A stretch of 48,930 bases of DNA, taken from the NCBI GenBank assembly GCA_016713275.1, contig JADJPL010000025.1:1-48930 (forward strand), read 5' to 3'. Numbering within the stretch: the stretch's first letter is position 1; every line of letters begins with the position of its first letter. The notes below the pieces were generated by a model, which was not told the DNA's origin, ran no database searches, and worked only from the letters and a program-made list of their open reading frames with translations. Of this stretch, positions 1 to 8,862 are shown one piece after another. Made by a program: the position numbers and the translations under genes. This DNA is from Haliscomenobacter sp. (lineage in GTDB: Bacteria > Bacteroidota > Bacteroidia > Chitinophagales > Saprospiraceae).

Positions 1-1634
1 ATTATCCACCAAACCGGGCGCCAGTTCAGCAAAAGGCTTTGCGGTTTGGATGTTTTTGGAGTGGTAGCCCTCTGTTTCAAAAATAGCGTTCAGCCGCGCC
101 ACCAGGTCCTCGCCCAATGCCCAGCGGCGGTCGGCGTATTGGTGGAGCACTATTTTTTGCACGACCGGGCTGACCCGATAGGTGTTGGCTTCGGCGCTCA
201 ACCAGCCTTTCTGGGCGAGAGTGTTCAGGAAATTTTTAAGTTGATGCGCGTCAATACTCCTTTTTCTCTTTGAAAATAGTTTGGTGAAAAAAGAAAAAAA
301 ATTCCTTTTTGGTTGATTTTCTGAAATTGAACAAAGGAGTTTTGTCAACACATCCGGCTTGTGGTTTTCAGCGGGCAACAGACAGAAGCGGGCCAGCAGT
401 TCGCCTGCTTCATCTGTTAAGCGGCTCACGTCGTAAAGGGCTTGTATGATCTGGTCGCTGTTGGCAGCTTCGGAGCGGAGGTTTTGTGTCCAGTGGGTTT
501 TGATCTCGAAACTGTCGGCGCCCAATTTCAGCCCGTTTACTTCGAGTTTTTGGAGCAGTTTTTCAAAATCCAAATCGCCCCAGCCCCCCGAACCTTCGCG
601 CAGGGTTTTGCTGAACACTTCGATGCAGAGGGTGTTGTGCCCCACTGCGAGCAGGAATCGGTCGAGCAGGGCCTCAAATGCGGGCGTTTTTTCGTCGTAG
701 TGGCTGCGGAAAAGCTGTTTGGCTTCGTCGGGCGGGAGGCTTCGGATGGGATATTCGGCGCCGGCATCGGTCAGCACGCCGGCGCAGCGGGAAGTGATCA
801 GCACGTGCCAGCCCAGCCCTGCGCAATCCCGTTCAAACCCTTGAATGTGCGCGGGGTCGTTGGCGTTGTCCAAAACCAGCAGGCAATTCTTGGGCAGGTT
901 GGCCATGGTGCTGATGATCAGGCGCATTTGTTTGTCGGTATCGGCGGCCACTTCGTTCATTTTTTCGCGGAGTCCGAGCGGTTCCGGAAGGTAGCTGCGC
1001 ATGGCTTCCAGAATCCCCTTTTCGCAAAAAGCCAGGCGAGGTGTTGGTATTCGCTGCTAAAACGCTTCCAATAGGCGGCGGCGAGGGTCGTTTTGCCCAT
1101 ACCGCCTTCGGCATTCACGAGGGCGAGGGCATTTCCCCCGGCGTGGAGGCGTGTGTGGATGTCGCCGAGTTCCCGCTCGCGCCCGATGAAGCCTTCGGGG
1201 ACGGCGGCGCCGGGGGTGGTGAGTTGGTGGGGTGGTTTAGCATGGGCATTCATCTGTTGGATGATGTCGCCGATGTGGACATTCCCACCCGCCGAAATGG
1301 CCGAGCCAACAACCACATTTTTGCTATTGACAATGGAGGAAATGGCACGTTCCATTTCCGCGCGCAGGGTAGCTGTTTTATCCTGTTGTTCCATTTCCGA
1401 AACCAGATCGAGCAGCCCGGCGCGAATTTGGTTCTGGGTCAAATTCGCCTCGGAGTGGCTCACCGTACCCAATCGGATCTGTTTTTGGATGTTTTCAAAC
1501 CGCCCGGATTGTTGCAGTACCTCATTCAACCGGGGCGTATGGTCCAACAGTTCCTTTAACCCGGCTATGGCAGTGGTTAAATCATCCTTCGCAATGAGGT
1601 CTCGGATGTTTTGAATGAATTGTTGGGTTGTCAT
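1..1634 (-). pseudogene. EAD11-STAND NTPase, frameshifted and cut by the window edge
   Basis: The N-terminal ~83 residues match the pattern of effector-associated domain 11, an adaptor in Bacteroidota conflict proteins. A linker with GGNVHIGDII follows, then a STAND/NB-ARC-type NTPase with P-loop NAEGGMGKTTLA at about residues 174-185. The first frame stops at 957. Shifting frame at about 1017-1030 (minus strand GCGAAAAGGGG, one base short) restores a long open frame to position 1 that contains a Walker B-like LLVLDN. STAND proteins are signalling ATPases that recognise a trigger and activate an effector; the C-terminal sensor lies outside the window. It starts 14 bases inside the proposed next integron cassette. 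A homopolymer sequencing error and real decay are both possible. Confidence 0.8.
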
Positions 1635-1647
1635 TTTTTACTATGTT

Positions 1648-1719
1648 ATCGAACGGTTGGCTTCCCTGCCAAACAGCCGCGTTTAGCGAGCGGTTGGCAG
1701 GGAAGCGTTAGTTCGCTTC
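1648..1719 (-). other. attC-like recombination site I (integron)
   Basis: Between the HEPN gene end and the STAND gene start lies a GC-rich dyad in AT-rich surroundings. The arms at 1660-1672 and 1694-1706 are perfect 13-bp complements, with an inner CCGC/GCGG pair. On the minus strand the outer boxes are GAAGCGAAC (1719-1711, R''-like) and GTTCGATAA (from 1654, R'-like). The triplets AAC and GTT, required at integron crossovers, are in place. R'' here is the exact complement of GTTCGCTTC at 4567-4559, the start of the same proposed cassette. The core departs from the GTTRRRY consensus at its first R. A plain transcription terminator is the alternative. Confidence 0.6.
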
Positions 1720-1723
1720 CATT

Positions 1724-2603
1724 TTATTTTTCTCTTTTTAAATCTTCCATTGTGGGAGATGGATTTTTAATTATGTCTGTAACAGTTATTGATTTGAAAA
1801 ACCTTAGAATTACTAAATATAGTTCTCTTGCTAATGAAACATTGTCAAATTGACTTTTCACGTCTTCAAGCATCGGCTCACCTTTTTTTGAATCGGTAGA
1901 TGTTTCCATCAAATTCAAAATCATCACAATCTTTACCTATGTAAATGAAATTGTTATGTATTCCATTTCGCAGCCTATTATAAAATCGGATAAATTCAAT
2001 GTCTTTTTTCTTTTCAGGGTAATCAGAGGAGAAACGTTTAGCAATTTTATCTATTTTATAAATAGTTGGGATGTGAAAATCTAACGTATTTGCCAGTTCG
2101 TCAGCTGTTGAATCTAAAACGGCATTTTCAGTATCTACGAATATTTTTTTCAATATTTTCCTGAATTCTTTTTTGTCCTTTTCTCTCGCCATTGATTGTC
2201 CATCATTTTGGAATACGTTTTCAAAAATAGTTGTTATTGCATATTCAAACATTGACCATGATTCAATGATTAAGCCGCGTTCCAAATTAGTCTTTAATGA
2301 CCTAAAACTATTGACTGTTGGTTCAAATTTGTCTGCTAACTCATTCTCAGTAATCTTATTTAAATCGTCTTCTGTTTTATCCTTTTCAAATTCATAGAAT
2401 AGTCTTAGGAAAAAGTTTTTTATATTTTGGCTATAATTCAATATTAGGCTGTGCATTAAATAAAAATAATCATATCGAATATCTCTTTCTCCAAATTCAT
2501 TTAATTCCTCCAATGCTTTTACAATAGTATCTAAAACATAATTTGTCTCATCTCTTTGGGATAAGTCTGTCAATTTATTTTTAGTATCGAAGTAGTAGGG
2601 CAT
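1724..2603 (-). CDS. HEPN-like hypothetical protein, one frameshift near its C-terminus
   Basis: The first frame (2603 to 1878) gives 241 residues, largely helical, and ends a few codons after a FEFDGNIYRFKK segment. A T7 run at 1883-1889 (A7 on the coding strand) breaks the frame. Removing one base joins it to a second frame that gives KKGEPMLEDVKSQFDNVSL and runs to 1724. RLRNGIH near residue 215 resembles the Rx4-6H catalytic motif of HEPN RNases, but I cannot assign a named family. The gene is AT-rich, lies downstream of the AbiC-like gene in the same orientation, and is followed 4 bases later by attC-like site I, so it is probably the second gene of that cassette. Confidence 0.6.
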
Positions 2604-2871
2604 GTTAATTAATTTTCTTTTTAATAGAAGTGATATTTTACTTTGTCCTATAAATTATTATAAAATTGGGGGTGAGTTCATCAGGGTTTAGCGGGGATAT
2701 AAATCTGGAGCAAAAGTCCTCAAACATCATATGAAATATCAGCATCTTGAACTAGTCCTGATTTTAGATATTTTTCTCTGGGGAGACCATTAAACTTATA
2801 TGGCTTTGCTAACAAATAATAAAATAGTAGGGATTTTCATAAACAGGCAATGTGGCTTCTAAAATGACTTA
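2604..2871. other. AT-rich gap with a possible 3' remnant of the AbiC-like gene
   Basis: There is no complete gene. On the minus strand an open frame at about 2836-2720 reads LLFYYLLAKPYKFNGLPREK and stops at 2720. It could be the displaced C-terminal tail of the AbiC-like gene that stops at 2872, with internal sequence lost. This is a guess from the position and the LLFY-type helix. No GC-rich dyad was seen here, so the AbiC-like and HEPN genes are not separated by an obvious attC. Confidence 0.25.
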
Positions 2872-4535
2872 TTAAAAACCCCTCACGTCCTGATTGATAA
2901 AGAAATTTAACGATAAATAGTAGTGACTCCGAAATGCGCCATACTGCTCATCTTGATATGGAAAAAAAAATTTCGTCTTTGATTGTTTGCTTATATTCCT
3001 CAATAGAAATTTTCCCATTAAAACTTCTTTTATGTTTGTTGTAAGGTTAAAAAGTGGGCGGGCTCTTTCTCCTGGCGGTTGGATAAAGGCAATGCTGTTG
3101 TAGTTTTCGATTAGTTTAAAGTAGAGGTCTTCAATTCGTTGTGTTTCCCATCGAATATTTTGTTCGTTTATTTCATTTCCTTGAATTTTTAATGAAACAT
3201 ATAAAAATATTACCGTGGAAAATGCCCATAAAGTCCCAACTACCCCACCAATAAAGTCACCGACTTGACCTGTAACTGGCATATCAACAGAGCTACTACC
3301 ATCAAATCGTGGAATTGAATAATACTTCCACATTATGAATATAAATAAAAGCATACAAATGAAACTGTACACTTCCCCTAAGCTGCAACCACGCTAAAGC
3401 ATAATTCTTGGTTCAAAATTTCGTAATGATCTGGGGTTTTATAGCCCAGATTTTGGTGCGGTCGTTCTTGATTATACGTGTACGACCGCTTGAATTTGTT
3501 CGTTGAGTTCGCTGGGTTCCTAAACCATGCCAGATTCAGGCATTCAACTCTTAGTGTTTTATTCAGCCGTTCGGGTTAACCCGTTCTGGCTGGGCTTGCC
3601 TGGCTGGACGGCCTCCTGTTTTTGGGCCCATTCTTGTAAGCAATTCGGATGAACTCCGGGCCGTTGTCACAACGGATATAAGCCGGAGCGCGGCATGCCA
3701 CTACTTGGTCCAGCACCTCAATCAACTTCTTAGCCGAAATGCTCGAATGCGCTTCGTCCAACGCCTTTCGGGAACATGCGTCGTGTTGATGATGCGAACA
3801 ACTTGCTCGTTCGGTCCGCTACGCTGACAAAATCCAAGCCCAGCCTTCATTGATGCGCTCGGGCGCCAGCAACTCTATAGGGCGGCGAAGCCCGGGCGCG
3901 GGCGGTAAACGCTGCGCTCTTCCTGCTTCACACTCGAATACGCGATTGGGTGTAGCCATTACAGCGAAGGTAGTAGAAACCATCCAAAAACCCCACATGA
4001 AGCGCTTGGTCGATGCAGCATCTGGGTGACTTCTTTGTGGCTCCTCCACGAAACCTGTTTGCGCCTGTAGTATGTGCCTGGCGCGCGGCAACTGGCGTGC
4101 TGCCGGATCTGAGCAAGCCGATCATTTCTTCTTGGCGTCCTGGGCTTGCCATTTTTTAATAGCTCATAGCCGTCTTTGAGAATCCCGTGTCATACTCGTT
4201 CTGCGTCATTTTTTTTTGCGGGCGTTTTCTGTCTAACTCTTGGAGCGTTTGCTCTCATCTTCATCTTCGCGGCTTTCCCATTGTATAGCGTAGCCGCGCT
4301 GATCTGGTACGTCCGGCATAAGTCTTCTCCTTTGCACCGGCATCCCATTTGGCAATATCTCCAAACGTTGTGATTTACTGATGGTACTCTTGCGCATGTT
4401 TCACGATTTGAAAGTGGAAAAATACTCTTTTCTACTTCTTCGTGGTTGCACGTGGGGGAAGTGTACAAAACCAACAATTGCAAATCCAATTGCTATCAAA
4501 ATTAATAACTTTAATTTATTTGATATTCCACTCAT
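2872..4535 (-). pseudogene. AbiC-like phage abortive infection membrane protein, split by an IS
   Basis: The body (3365 to 2872) has a transmembrane segment, VGDFIGGVVGTLWAFSTVIF, followed by NIRWETQRIEDLYFKLIENY. This is the layout of the putative AbiC family (putAbiC). The 5' part lies on the other side of the insertion, starting with ATG at 4535 (MSGISNKLKLLILIAIGF). Removing 3366-4467 plus one copy of the 4-bp duplication joins the two parts in frame as ...AIVGFICMLLFIF..., which forms the first membrane helix. The protein would still be short, ending with QDVRGF, so the C-terminus is probably lost as well. It is the first gene of a proposed cassette that starts at 4567. Because of the split it should be inactive unless the IS excises. 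Confidence 0.7.
3366..4467 (-). mobile_element. IS3-family (IS150-type) insertion sequence, degenerate
   Basis: The perfect 13-bp terminal inverted repeats are TGTACACTTCCCC at 3366-3378 and its complement at 4455-4467. Both are flanked by AAAC (3362-3365 and 4468-4471), a 4-bp target duplication. The TGTAC start resembles IS150-group ends. On the minus strand an OrfA-like helix-turn-helix piece (CRTYQISAATLYN, about 4330-4290) precedes OrfB pieces in several frames. These include LRCNGYTQSRIRV-type sequence, PERINEGWAWI, and the DDE integrase segment YIRCDNGPEFI (about 3690-3650). At 1,102 bp it is shorter than usual and has many frameshifts, so it cannot move by itself. The matching ends and duplication show it arrived as a unit. 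Confidence 0.85.
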
Positions 4536-4558
4536 TCTTCTACTTATTATTTTTTATT

Positions 4559-4693
4559 GAAGCGAACGGTTCGGCGCTTGGCGCAGTGGCGGATTTCGGA
4601 GCACAAAACTGTCAATAACCACAAAAGTTGATGCGAGGTAGAATGTTTAATTAACCACGTCACCCGCCATTGAGCCAAACGCCTGTTAGTGGC
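4559..4693 (-). other. attC-like recombination site II (integron)
   Basis: The arms at 4664-4683 and 4573-4592 match as imperfect 20-bp complements, with about 70 bases of AT-rich spacer between them, like a long attC variable loop. On the minus strand the boxes are GCCACTAAC (4693-4685) and GTTCGCTTC (4567-4559). The ApeA stop codon TAA lies inside the first box, which is common in integron cassettes. GCCACTAAC is the exact complement of GTTAGTGGC just upstream of ApeA (6161-6153). The bases before the second box, GAACC, resemble site I (CAACC). The total length, 135 bp, is in the normal attC range. This is inferred by eye only. Confidence 0.65.
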
Positions 4694-6131
4694 TGGCTTT
4701 CTTTTCTTCATCATCTCTCCAGTTCGCTAAGTGATTAAAAAGTTTCCATTTTATATTGTCTAAGCAGCTTGATAAATTGGTCTTATCAAAACCAACCTCA
4801 ATTAAAAACGAACAAACCAATAGTATTTTAAGTCTCTCGGATAAAAAAAGTTGTCCGCCCTTTAGTGCTTTCTTTTTTCCGTCTTTAGAATAATGAGTGT
4901 AGTAGTTCCGAGAAACTTTTACATTCATAACAAATTGGTTTTTGTCTCCTAAAATTTTATCCAAAATCTGGTTGGAATATTTCTCCGTAAGTTCGGTAAG
5001 TCTTGAATGTAAGTTTAAGTTATTTCCAAAATTGAATTGGTCATTAAGCCATGAATGATATTCTGAAGGAGCTACTGCTAAAATATCTTCCTTCATTTTC
5101 TTATATTCATCTCTTGGAATCTTTGTGTGATTATGAACTCTTGCATGAAAAGTTTCCGCTGATTGAGCTAAATTTAAAAATGAATTTACAGTAAAAATAT
5201 TTCCGTTATAAAACTGCTCAAAAACTAAATCAAAGGCTGGTTCAAGCAACTCGTATTTGGCATACCAATTTTTAATAATGTCAGGAAATTTACTTTTTAT
5301 TCTTCTGTAATCAAAAATCATTTCAAGGTCAAATTTTGGCTTTTCATTGACTTTGAAATTTCTTGATGAAAAGTATAGTTTTATGCTTTTGTTATAACTC
5401 TTGCCATCTCCATAAACATCTTTATGTCTATCACCACTTAGCGAAATTGATAAAGGATATGTGCTTTTGTAGAGGGCAAGGGTTAGAAAATTTTGAAAAG
5501 TGACTACATATTTTAATAAGTCATCAATACCCTTTTCACTTGTCGTGTTTGCTTGAAATTCTACTCTCTGATTTATGGTCACTGTCTTTTGATAACGAGA
5601 AAGTCCTGGATGATTTGCAATAAAATTGAACAGTCCTTTTGTATTGTCATCAATTTCAAATTCAATTTGTTCAGGCAATTTATATTCAACTGTAATTTCG
5701 TTATTTTTGATTTTTTCAGCGTCGAACTGATGCTTAAATCCACTTACACCAACCCATTCACCAAGATTAAATATTTCAGATGAAATCCGTGTGAATTTCA
5801 AATCTTCAATTTTGTCTGCGTGTACTCCAATTAGCAAATATCTTACAGAATATGTCGTTGATGGTTTTCCCGATTCTCCATTTGAAACCAATGTAGCACC
5901 ACCAGACTTTGTCATATAGCAATTATGAAGCGTAACTTGTTTGCTGTCGCTCGTTAGTCCAAGTATTACGTCTTGGTCTTTAAATTCAGGAAAGAAATGT
6001 TCACCATTTAAACTTCCATATAGTTCAAGGTCTGTTCCGTCTTGTGGGTCAAACGTCAATACACCGTGAACTCTATTTTCCTTGTCTATCGGTAAAAACC
6101 ATTCACCTTTTATTTCAAATTTTTCTCTCAT
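4686..6131 (-). CDS. apeA: ApeA-like anti-phage HEPN protein
   Basis: This ~481-residue protein starts at the ATG at 6131 (MREKFEIKGEWFLP); an upstream ATG at 6191 would extend it into the cassette boundary and is less likely. The C-terminal part holds an Apea-like HEPN domain. RNYYTH at about residue 408 is the Rx4H RNase motif, followed by KKALKGGQLFLSERLKILL, typical of this family. The N-terminal ~280 residues fit the ApeA N-terminal sensor domain, with beta-rich segments such as ENRVHGVLTFD. ApeA is known as a single-gene defence system, thought to cleave RNA upon phage infection. The gene is intact and AT-rich and fills one proposed integron cassette (6161 to 4567). Confidence 0.85.
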   Translation of the reverse strand: MREKFEIKGEWFLPIDKENRVHGVLTFDPQDGTDLELYGSLNGEHFFPEFKDQDVILGLTSDSKQVTLHNCYMTKSGGATLVSNGESGKPSTTYSVRYLLIGVHADKIEDLKFTRISSEIFNLGEWVGVSGFKHQFDAEKIKNNEITVEYKLPEQIEFEIDDNTKGLFNFIANHPGLSRYQKTVTINQRVEFQANTTSEKGIDDLLKYVVTFQNFLTLALYKSTYPLSISLSGDRHKDVYGDGKSYNKSIKLYFSSRNFKVNEKPKFDLEMIFDYRRIKSKFPDIIKNWYAKYELLEPAFDLVFEQFYNGNIFTVNSFLNLAQSAETFHARVHNHTKIPRDEYKKMKEDILAVAPSEYHSWLNDQFNFGNNLNLHSRLTELTEKYSNQILDKILGDKNQFVMNVKVSRNYYTHYSKDGKKKALKGGQLFLSERLKILLVCSFLIEVGFDKTNLSSCLDNIKWKLFNHLANWRDDEEKKASH

Positions 6132-6152
6132 TGCTGATTGTTCTTTAAGCTT

Positions 6153-6793
6153 GCCACTAACTATTGTATTGACGCAACACCGCCCAAGCAAAACCCGAAG
6201 TAGTTCACCACTACTTTGTTGCCTGCAATTGCGCCTATATCACTTATCTGTGCGGGTTTTCCCCTATTTCCCCTCGTTTCACCCCACTTAATTCAACAAA
6301 GTAAACCCTAACTATTTTGCCATAACTTAGTCTATCCCAAGTTGCGGCTATATTCCTTATCCCCCAATTTTGCCACCCAAATGCCCTTAACGCACAGACA
6401 CACCTCGCCCCCGCCAAATCTGGCCCGCTCTTCCCCCAAAAAAGTCTCAGAAAACCCTTCACCCCCGCCGAAGACCCCGGCGGACGGTAACAAGATGCGA
6501 AGGACACGTAGCAGCGCAGCATCGATTGTGGTTTAGCTTATGAAAAAACGTACTCGCTTAGCCTTTCGGTTTTTGCTCCCCTAATGTAAGGCAAAAAGGG
6601 CAAACAGTCAAAGGAGTACCGGCTCAAAAAGGCAGCGGCAGGCAAAAAAGGCGGGCAAGGTCCGGTTTTACCACACCGTTTGGCGCCTGATAGCGGCGAG
6701 TACCGCGCGCACGTTGAGCCAATCCAGGGCAACCGGCGCTTGCGTTGGTCATTGCGGCTTGGGCAGCACAGGCGGGCATGCATTCTTCTCGGG
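6153..6793. repeat. Dispersed repeat copy A, ending at the ApeA cassette boundary
   Basis: This stretch has no convincing gene. It matches 19664-20240 (copy D) over most of its length, including ATTGACGCAACACC, CACTTATCTGTGCGG, GCTTAGCCTTTCGG and TTTGGCGCC(T/C)GATAGCGGCG. On the minus strand the conserved part stops exactly at GTT of GTTAGTGGC (6161-6153), where the ApeA cassette begins. That end could be the right half of a degenerate attC. Short ORFs here are rich in Pro, Ser and Arg, change frame between copies, and do not look like proteins. Confidence 0.6.
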
Positions 6794-6796
6794 CAT

Positions 6797-7219
6797 TTAT
6801 CCCTTGATGATCTGGTTTGCCTTGTAGATGTCTACAATGAAATTCCCCAATATTTGCCCAATTTTGTCATTGTGCTCTTTCATCCACTGCCGAACTTCGT
6901 GATCCGTAATTTTTACTTTCACCGATATTTCTTCGTCACTGCTGCCATTTCTTGCTATTTTTTCTGCCAGCTGTATCTTTTCTTCCCAAGTCATTTTGAG
7001 TGGTTCTTTGCTCCATTCAACCTCATCAAAATCAGGATCATATGCTATATCTTCCTCATTATAGTAGATGTTTTGTTCTGGCAGTAAAATGCCGTGTTCA
7101 GCCAGTACCAAGGCGTCAACAGCCCGAACCTGGGTATCCCCCAAGTCCTCAATGACGAGCCCTTTAAGGCTTTCATTGTTTCTGGCCATCGCTATCGCTT
7201 GCTCAACGTTTACTTTCAT
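6797..7219 (-). CDS. Putative non-BrnA antitoxin or partner of BrnT
   Basis: The likely start is the ATG at 7219 (MKVNVEQAIAMARNNESLKG), 26 bases after the BrnT stop, giving 140 residues. The N-terminal half contains VRAVDALVLAEHGILLPEQN and an acidic stretch EEDIAYDPDFDEVEW. The C-terminal half is helical with TWEEKIQLAEKIA and ITDHEVRQWMKEHN, the latter possibly a small DNA-binding helix pair. It does not show the BrnA ribbon-helix-helix pattern. Its place right after the toxin suggests the antitoxin role. The function is inferred from context only. Confidence 0.55.
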   Translation of the reverse strand: MKVNVEQAIAMARNNESLKGLVIEDLGDTQVRAVDALVLAEHGILLPEQNIYYNEEDIAYDPDFDEVEWSKEPLKMTWEEKIQLAEKIARNGSSDEEISVKVKITDHEVRQWMKEHNDKIGQILGNFIVDIYKANQIIKG

Positions 7220-7245
7220 TGTCAGCCTGTTTTGATAAACTGTTC

Positions 7246-7488
7246 TCAAGATCTCGCTTGCCTTGCAGAAATAATTCTGATCGAAATGGATCTAAGCGTA
7301 TACATCACCGCAACCAATATCTTGCTCAAGGTCTTTCCAATTCGCATAATTCTCAATTCGGTTGATGAATTACCGCGAAATTCTACTGCGTTTTGATCTT
7401 CAAAAACTTCTTTAGCCTTCTCAAAACTAATGGAGTGCTTTTGCTGGTTCGACTTGTTTTTGTTTTCATCCCATTCATATTTTAGCAT
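7246..7488 (-). CDS. brnT: BrnT-family ribonuclease toxin
   Basis: This 80-residue protein shows the BrnT layout: YEWDENKNKSNQQKHSISFE, then KEVFEDQNAVEF, RIMRIGKT, and the C-terminal IRIISARQAR. BrnT toxins are RelE-fold RNases that stop translation and are neutralised by BrnA. The loop before RIMRIGKT is shorter than usual and the KILVAVMYTL segment is slightly altered, so activity is uncertain. It is the first gene of a two-gene unit with the partner at 6797-7219. Confidence 0.8.
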   Translation of the reverse strand: MLKYEWDENKNKSNQQKHSISFEKAKEVFEDQNAVEFRGNSSTELRIMRIGKTLSKILVAVMYTLRSISIRIISARQARS

Positions 7489-7835
7489 CTTGGGAAGGCT
7501 TTAAGCGTTTTGGATTTGAATTACTGATTCATGAGGATACCCGCAAACCCTCTGTTTTACTTGTTTCAAAAATAAACACTTTGATGGATCTTTTGATTCC
7601 CTTAGGTTTTCTTTATTTTGTAGTTTGTGTTTGAGGAGGACACGTAGCAGCGCAGCATCAGTTTTGGTTTAGCTTATGAAAAAACTCACTCGCTTAGCCT
7701 TTCGGTTTTGCTCCCTTAAGGTAGGGGAAAAAGAGCAAAGAATCAATAGAGTAAGTGCTCAAAAAAGGTAGCGGCAGGTAAAAAAGGCGGGCAAGGTCCT
7801 CTTTTACCTCGCCGTTTGGCGCCCGATAGCGGCGG
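7489..7835. repeat. Gene-free stretch with dispersed repeat copy B
   Basis: Positions 7637-7835 match copies A and D (GACACGTAGCAGCGCAGCAT, GCTTAGCCTTTCGG, TTTGGCGCCCGATAGCGGCG). On the minus strand the conserved part starts immediately after the DUF4184 stop, in GGCTAAC. Positions 7489-7636 are AT-rich and hold the brnT upstream region; I see no gene there. Confidence 0.55.
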
Positions 7836-8564
7836 TTAGCCTTTTTTCGGTCGGATTAGCCAGGGCGTAATGGCAAGTGAAATGAGCCCTGCGGAAATCG
7901 TTGTCACAACCAGGTGGCCATATTGCCTCCATTCCAGGCCGCTGCATAGCCTGGCGGCAAGGATGGCCAACGTCAGCCCGGCAACAACTGCCCAGTACGT
8001 CCTGGGTATAGGCGCTTTTTCGGTCTTGCCGGCGGGTAGGTTAACGAGGGCAACCGCAATGACCAGTGCGCCGGTTAACGTGGACGCATGTTGCAAGATT
8101 TTCCAGACGGGCGCTTGTCTACCCAACATCTCAATCGGTGTTGCCAAGGAAGGAATGGCACGAACAAAATAACCGTGCTCGTGCGTAAAACCGTCCCAAA
8201 AAAGGTGGGATGCCGCTCCGATCAAGATGGAAATGGCCACAACAAGCCCGTTACTTTTAACATGCTGATTCCAATTGAGCTGTTTGAACCCCGAAAATCT
8301 AGATTTTAAACCGATCGGCAAGTTGTCGAATAACTGGTCGCGGACCAGGTTGTGAAAAGCGAAAGCAAGGAGCAGTCCGAACGGCAAGTCGAACCAAAAA
8401 AGTCCGGCTATGGAATGGCTGTACCTGCTGTTCATGCTCATTCTCAAAAAGTATTCAAAGTCGGGCGTTACGCTACCGACTACAAGCCCTGTCAAGGAGA
8501 ACCACTTCCTTGGCAAATAGGTCAGCGGCAATACGATTGCCGGATGGGAAAAGGTAAATGGCAT
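7836..8564 (-). CDS. DUF4184 family integral membrane protein
   Basis: The ATG at 8564 gives MPFTFSHPAIVLPLTYLPRK, the typical DUF4184 N-terminus, so the upstream in-frame residues from 8633 are dropped (242 residues). Several membrane helices follow, for example LVVAISILIGAASHLFWDGF, with conserved His residues (SHPA; ASHLFWDGFTHEHG) that recall metal-dependent membrane hydrolases of the YdjM type. The function is unknown. The stop codon lies in GGCTAAC, adjoining repeat copy B. Confidence 0.8.
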   Translation of the reverse strand: MPFTFSHPAIVLPLTYLPRKWFSLTGLVVGSVTPDFEYFLRMSMNSRYSHSIAGLFWFDLPFGLLLAFAFHNLVRDQLFDNLPIGLKSRFSGFKQLNWNQHVKSNGLVVAISILIGAASHLFWDGFTHEHGYFVRAIPSLATPIEMLGRQAPVWKILQHASTLTGALVIAVALVNLPAGKTEKAPIPRTYWAVVAGLTLAILAARLCSGLEWRQYGHLVVTTISAGLISLAITPWLIRPKKG

Positions 8565-8699
8565 GGTTTCCTGTCTATTTGGGTTCTTATTTTGGTATCG
8601 TACTTGGGTTGTGAAACGGGCGTATTGGTCCATTTCAAAAAGCGCAGGGAGAGCCTACCTTTGGAGTTCGCCACAAACCCAGGTTGTGCTCTCCCTGGG

Positions 8700-8862
8700 A
8701 CTTCGTAAAGGTAGTGATTTGGATGGAGGGATGGGCGCGGCAAAAAACCTTCCTCTTCTGGTTCAGCAACCGCGATACGCTTGGCCTGCTCTCCTTTTGG
8801 GGTTTGTTACTCCTGATTTTCGATGGAGGGGGTGCGGAAGAGGCGATCTGGTTGTTTTTGCA
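8700..8862. repeat. Repeat R2, copy 1 (3' of AbiEii)
   Basis: The segment with CGCGATACGCTTGGCCTGCT, CTCCTGATTTTCGATGGAGG and GGGTGCGGAAGA recurs at about 21867-21945. In both places it lies directly downstream of a minus-strand gene (AbiEii here, the flavoprotein there). No protein is supported. The shared piece is about 80 bp with scattered differences. Confidence 0.5.

Noticed and set aside
1010..1035. Programmed -1 frameshift in the STAND gene
   Set aside because: The local sequence GCGAAAAGGGG does not fit an X XXY YYZ slippery heptamer in the reading frame, and no stimulatory structure was evident.
1883..1889. Programmed frameshift at the A7 run of the HEPN-like gene
   Set aside because: The needed shift is +1 (or -2), not the -1 that A-rich slippery sites favour. 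Transcript slippage is possible but cannot be shown here.
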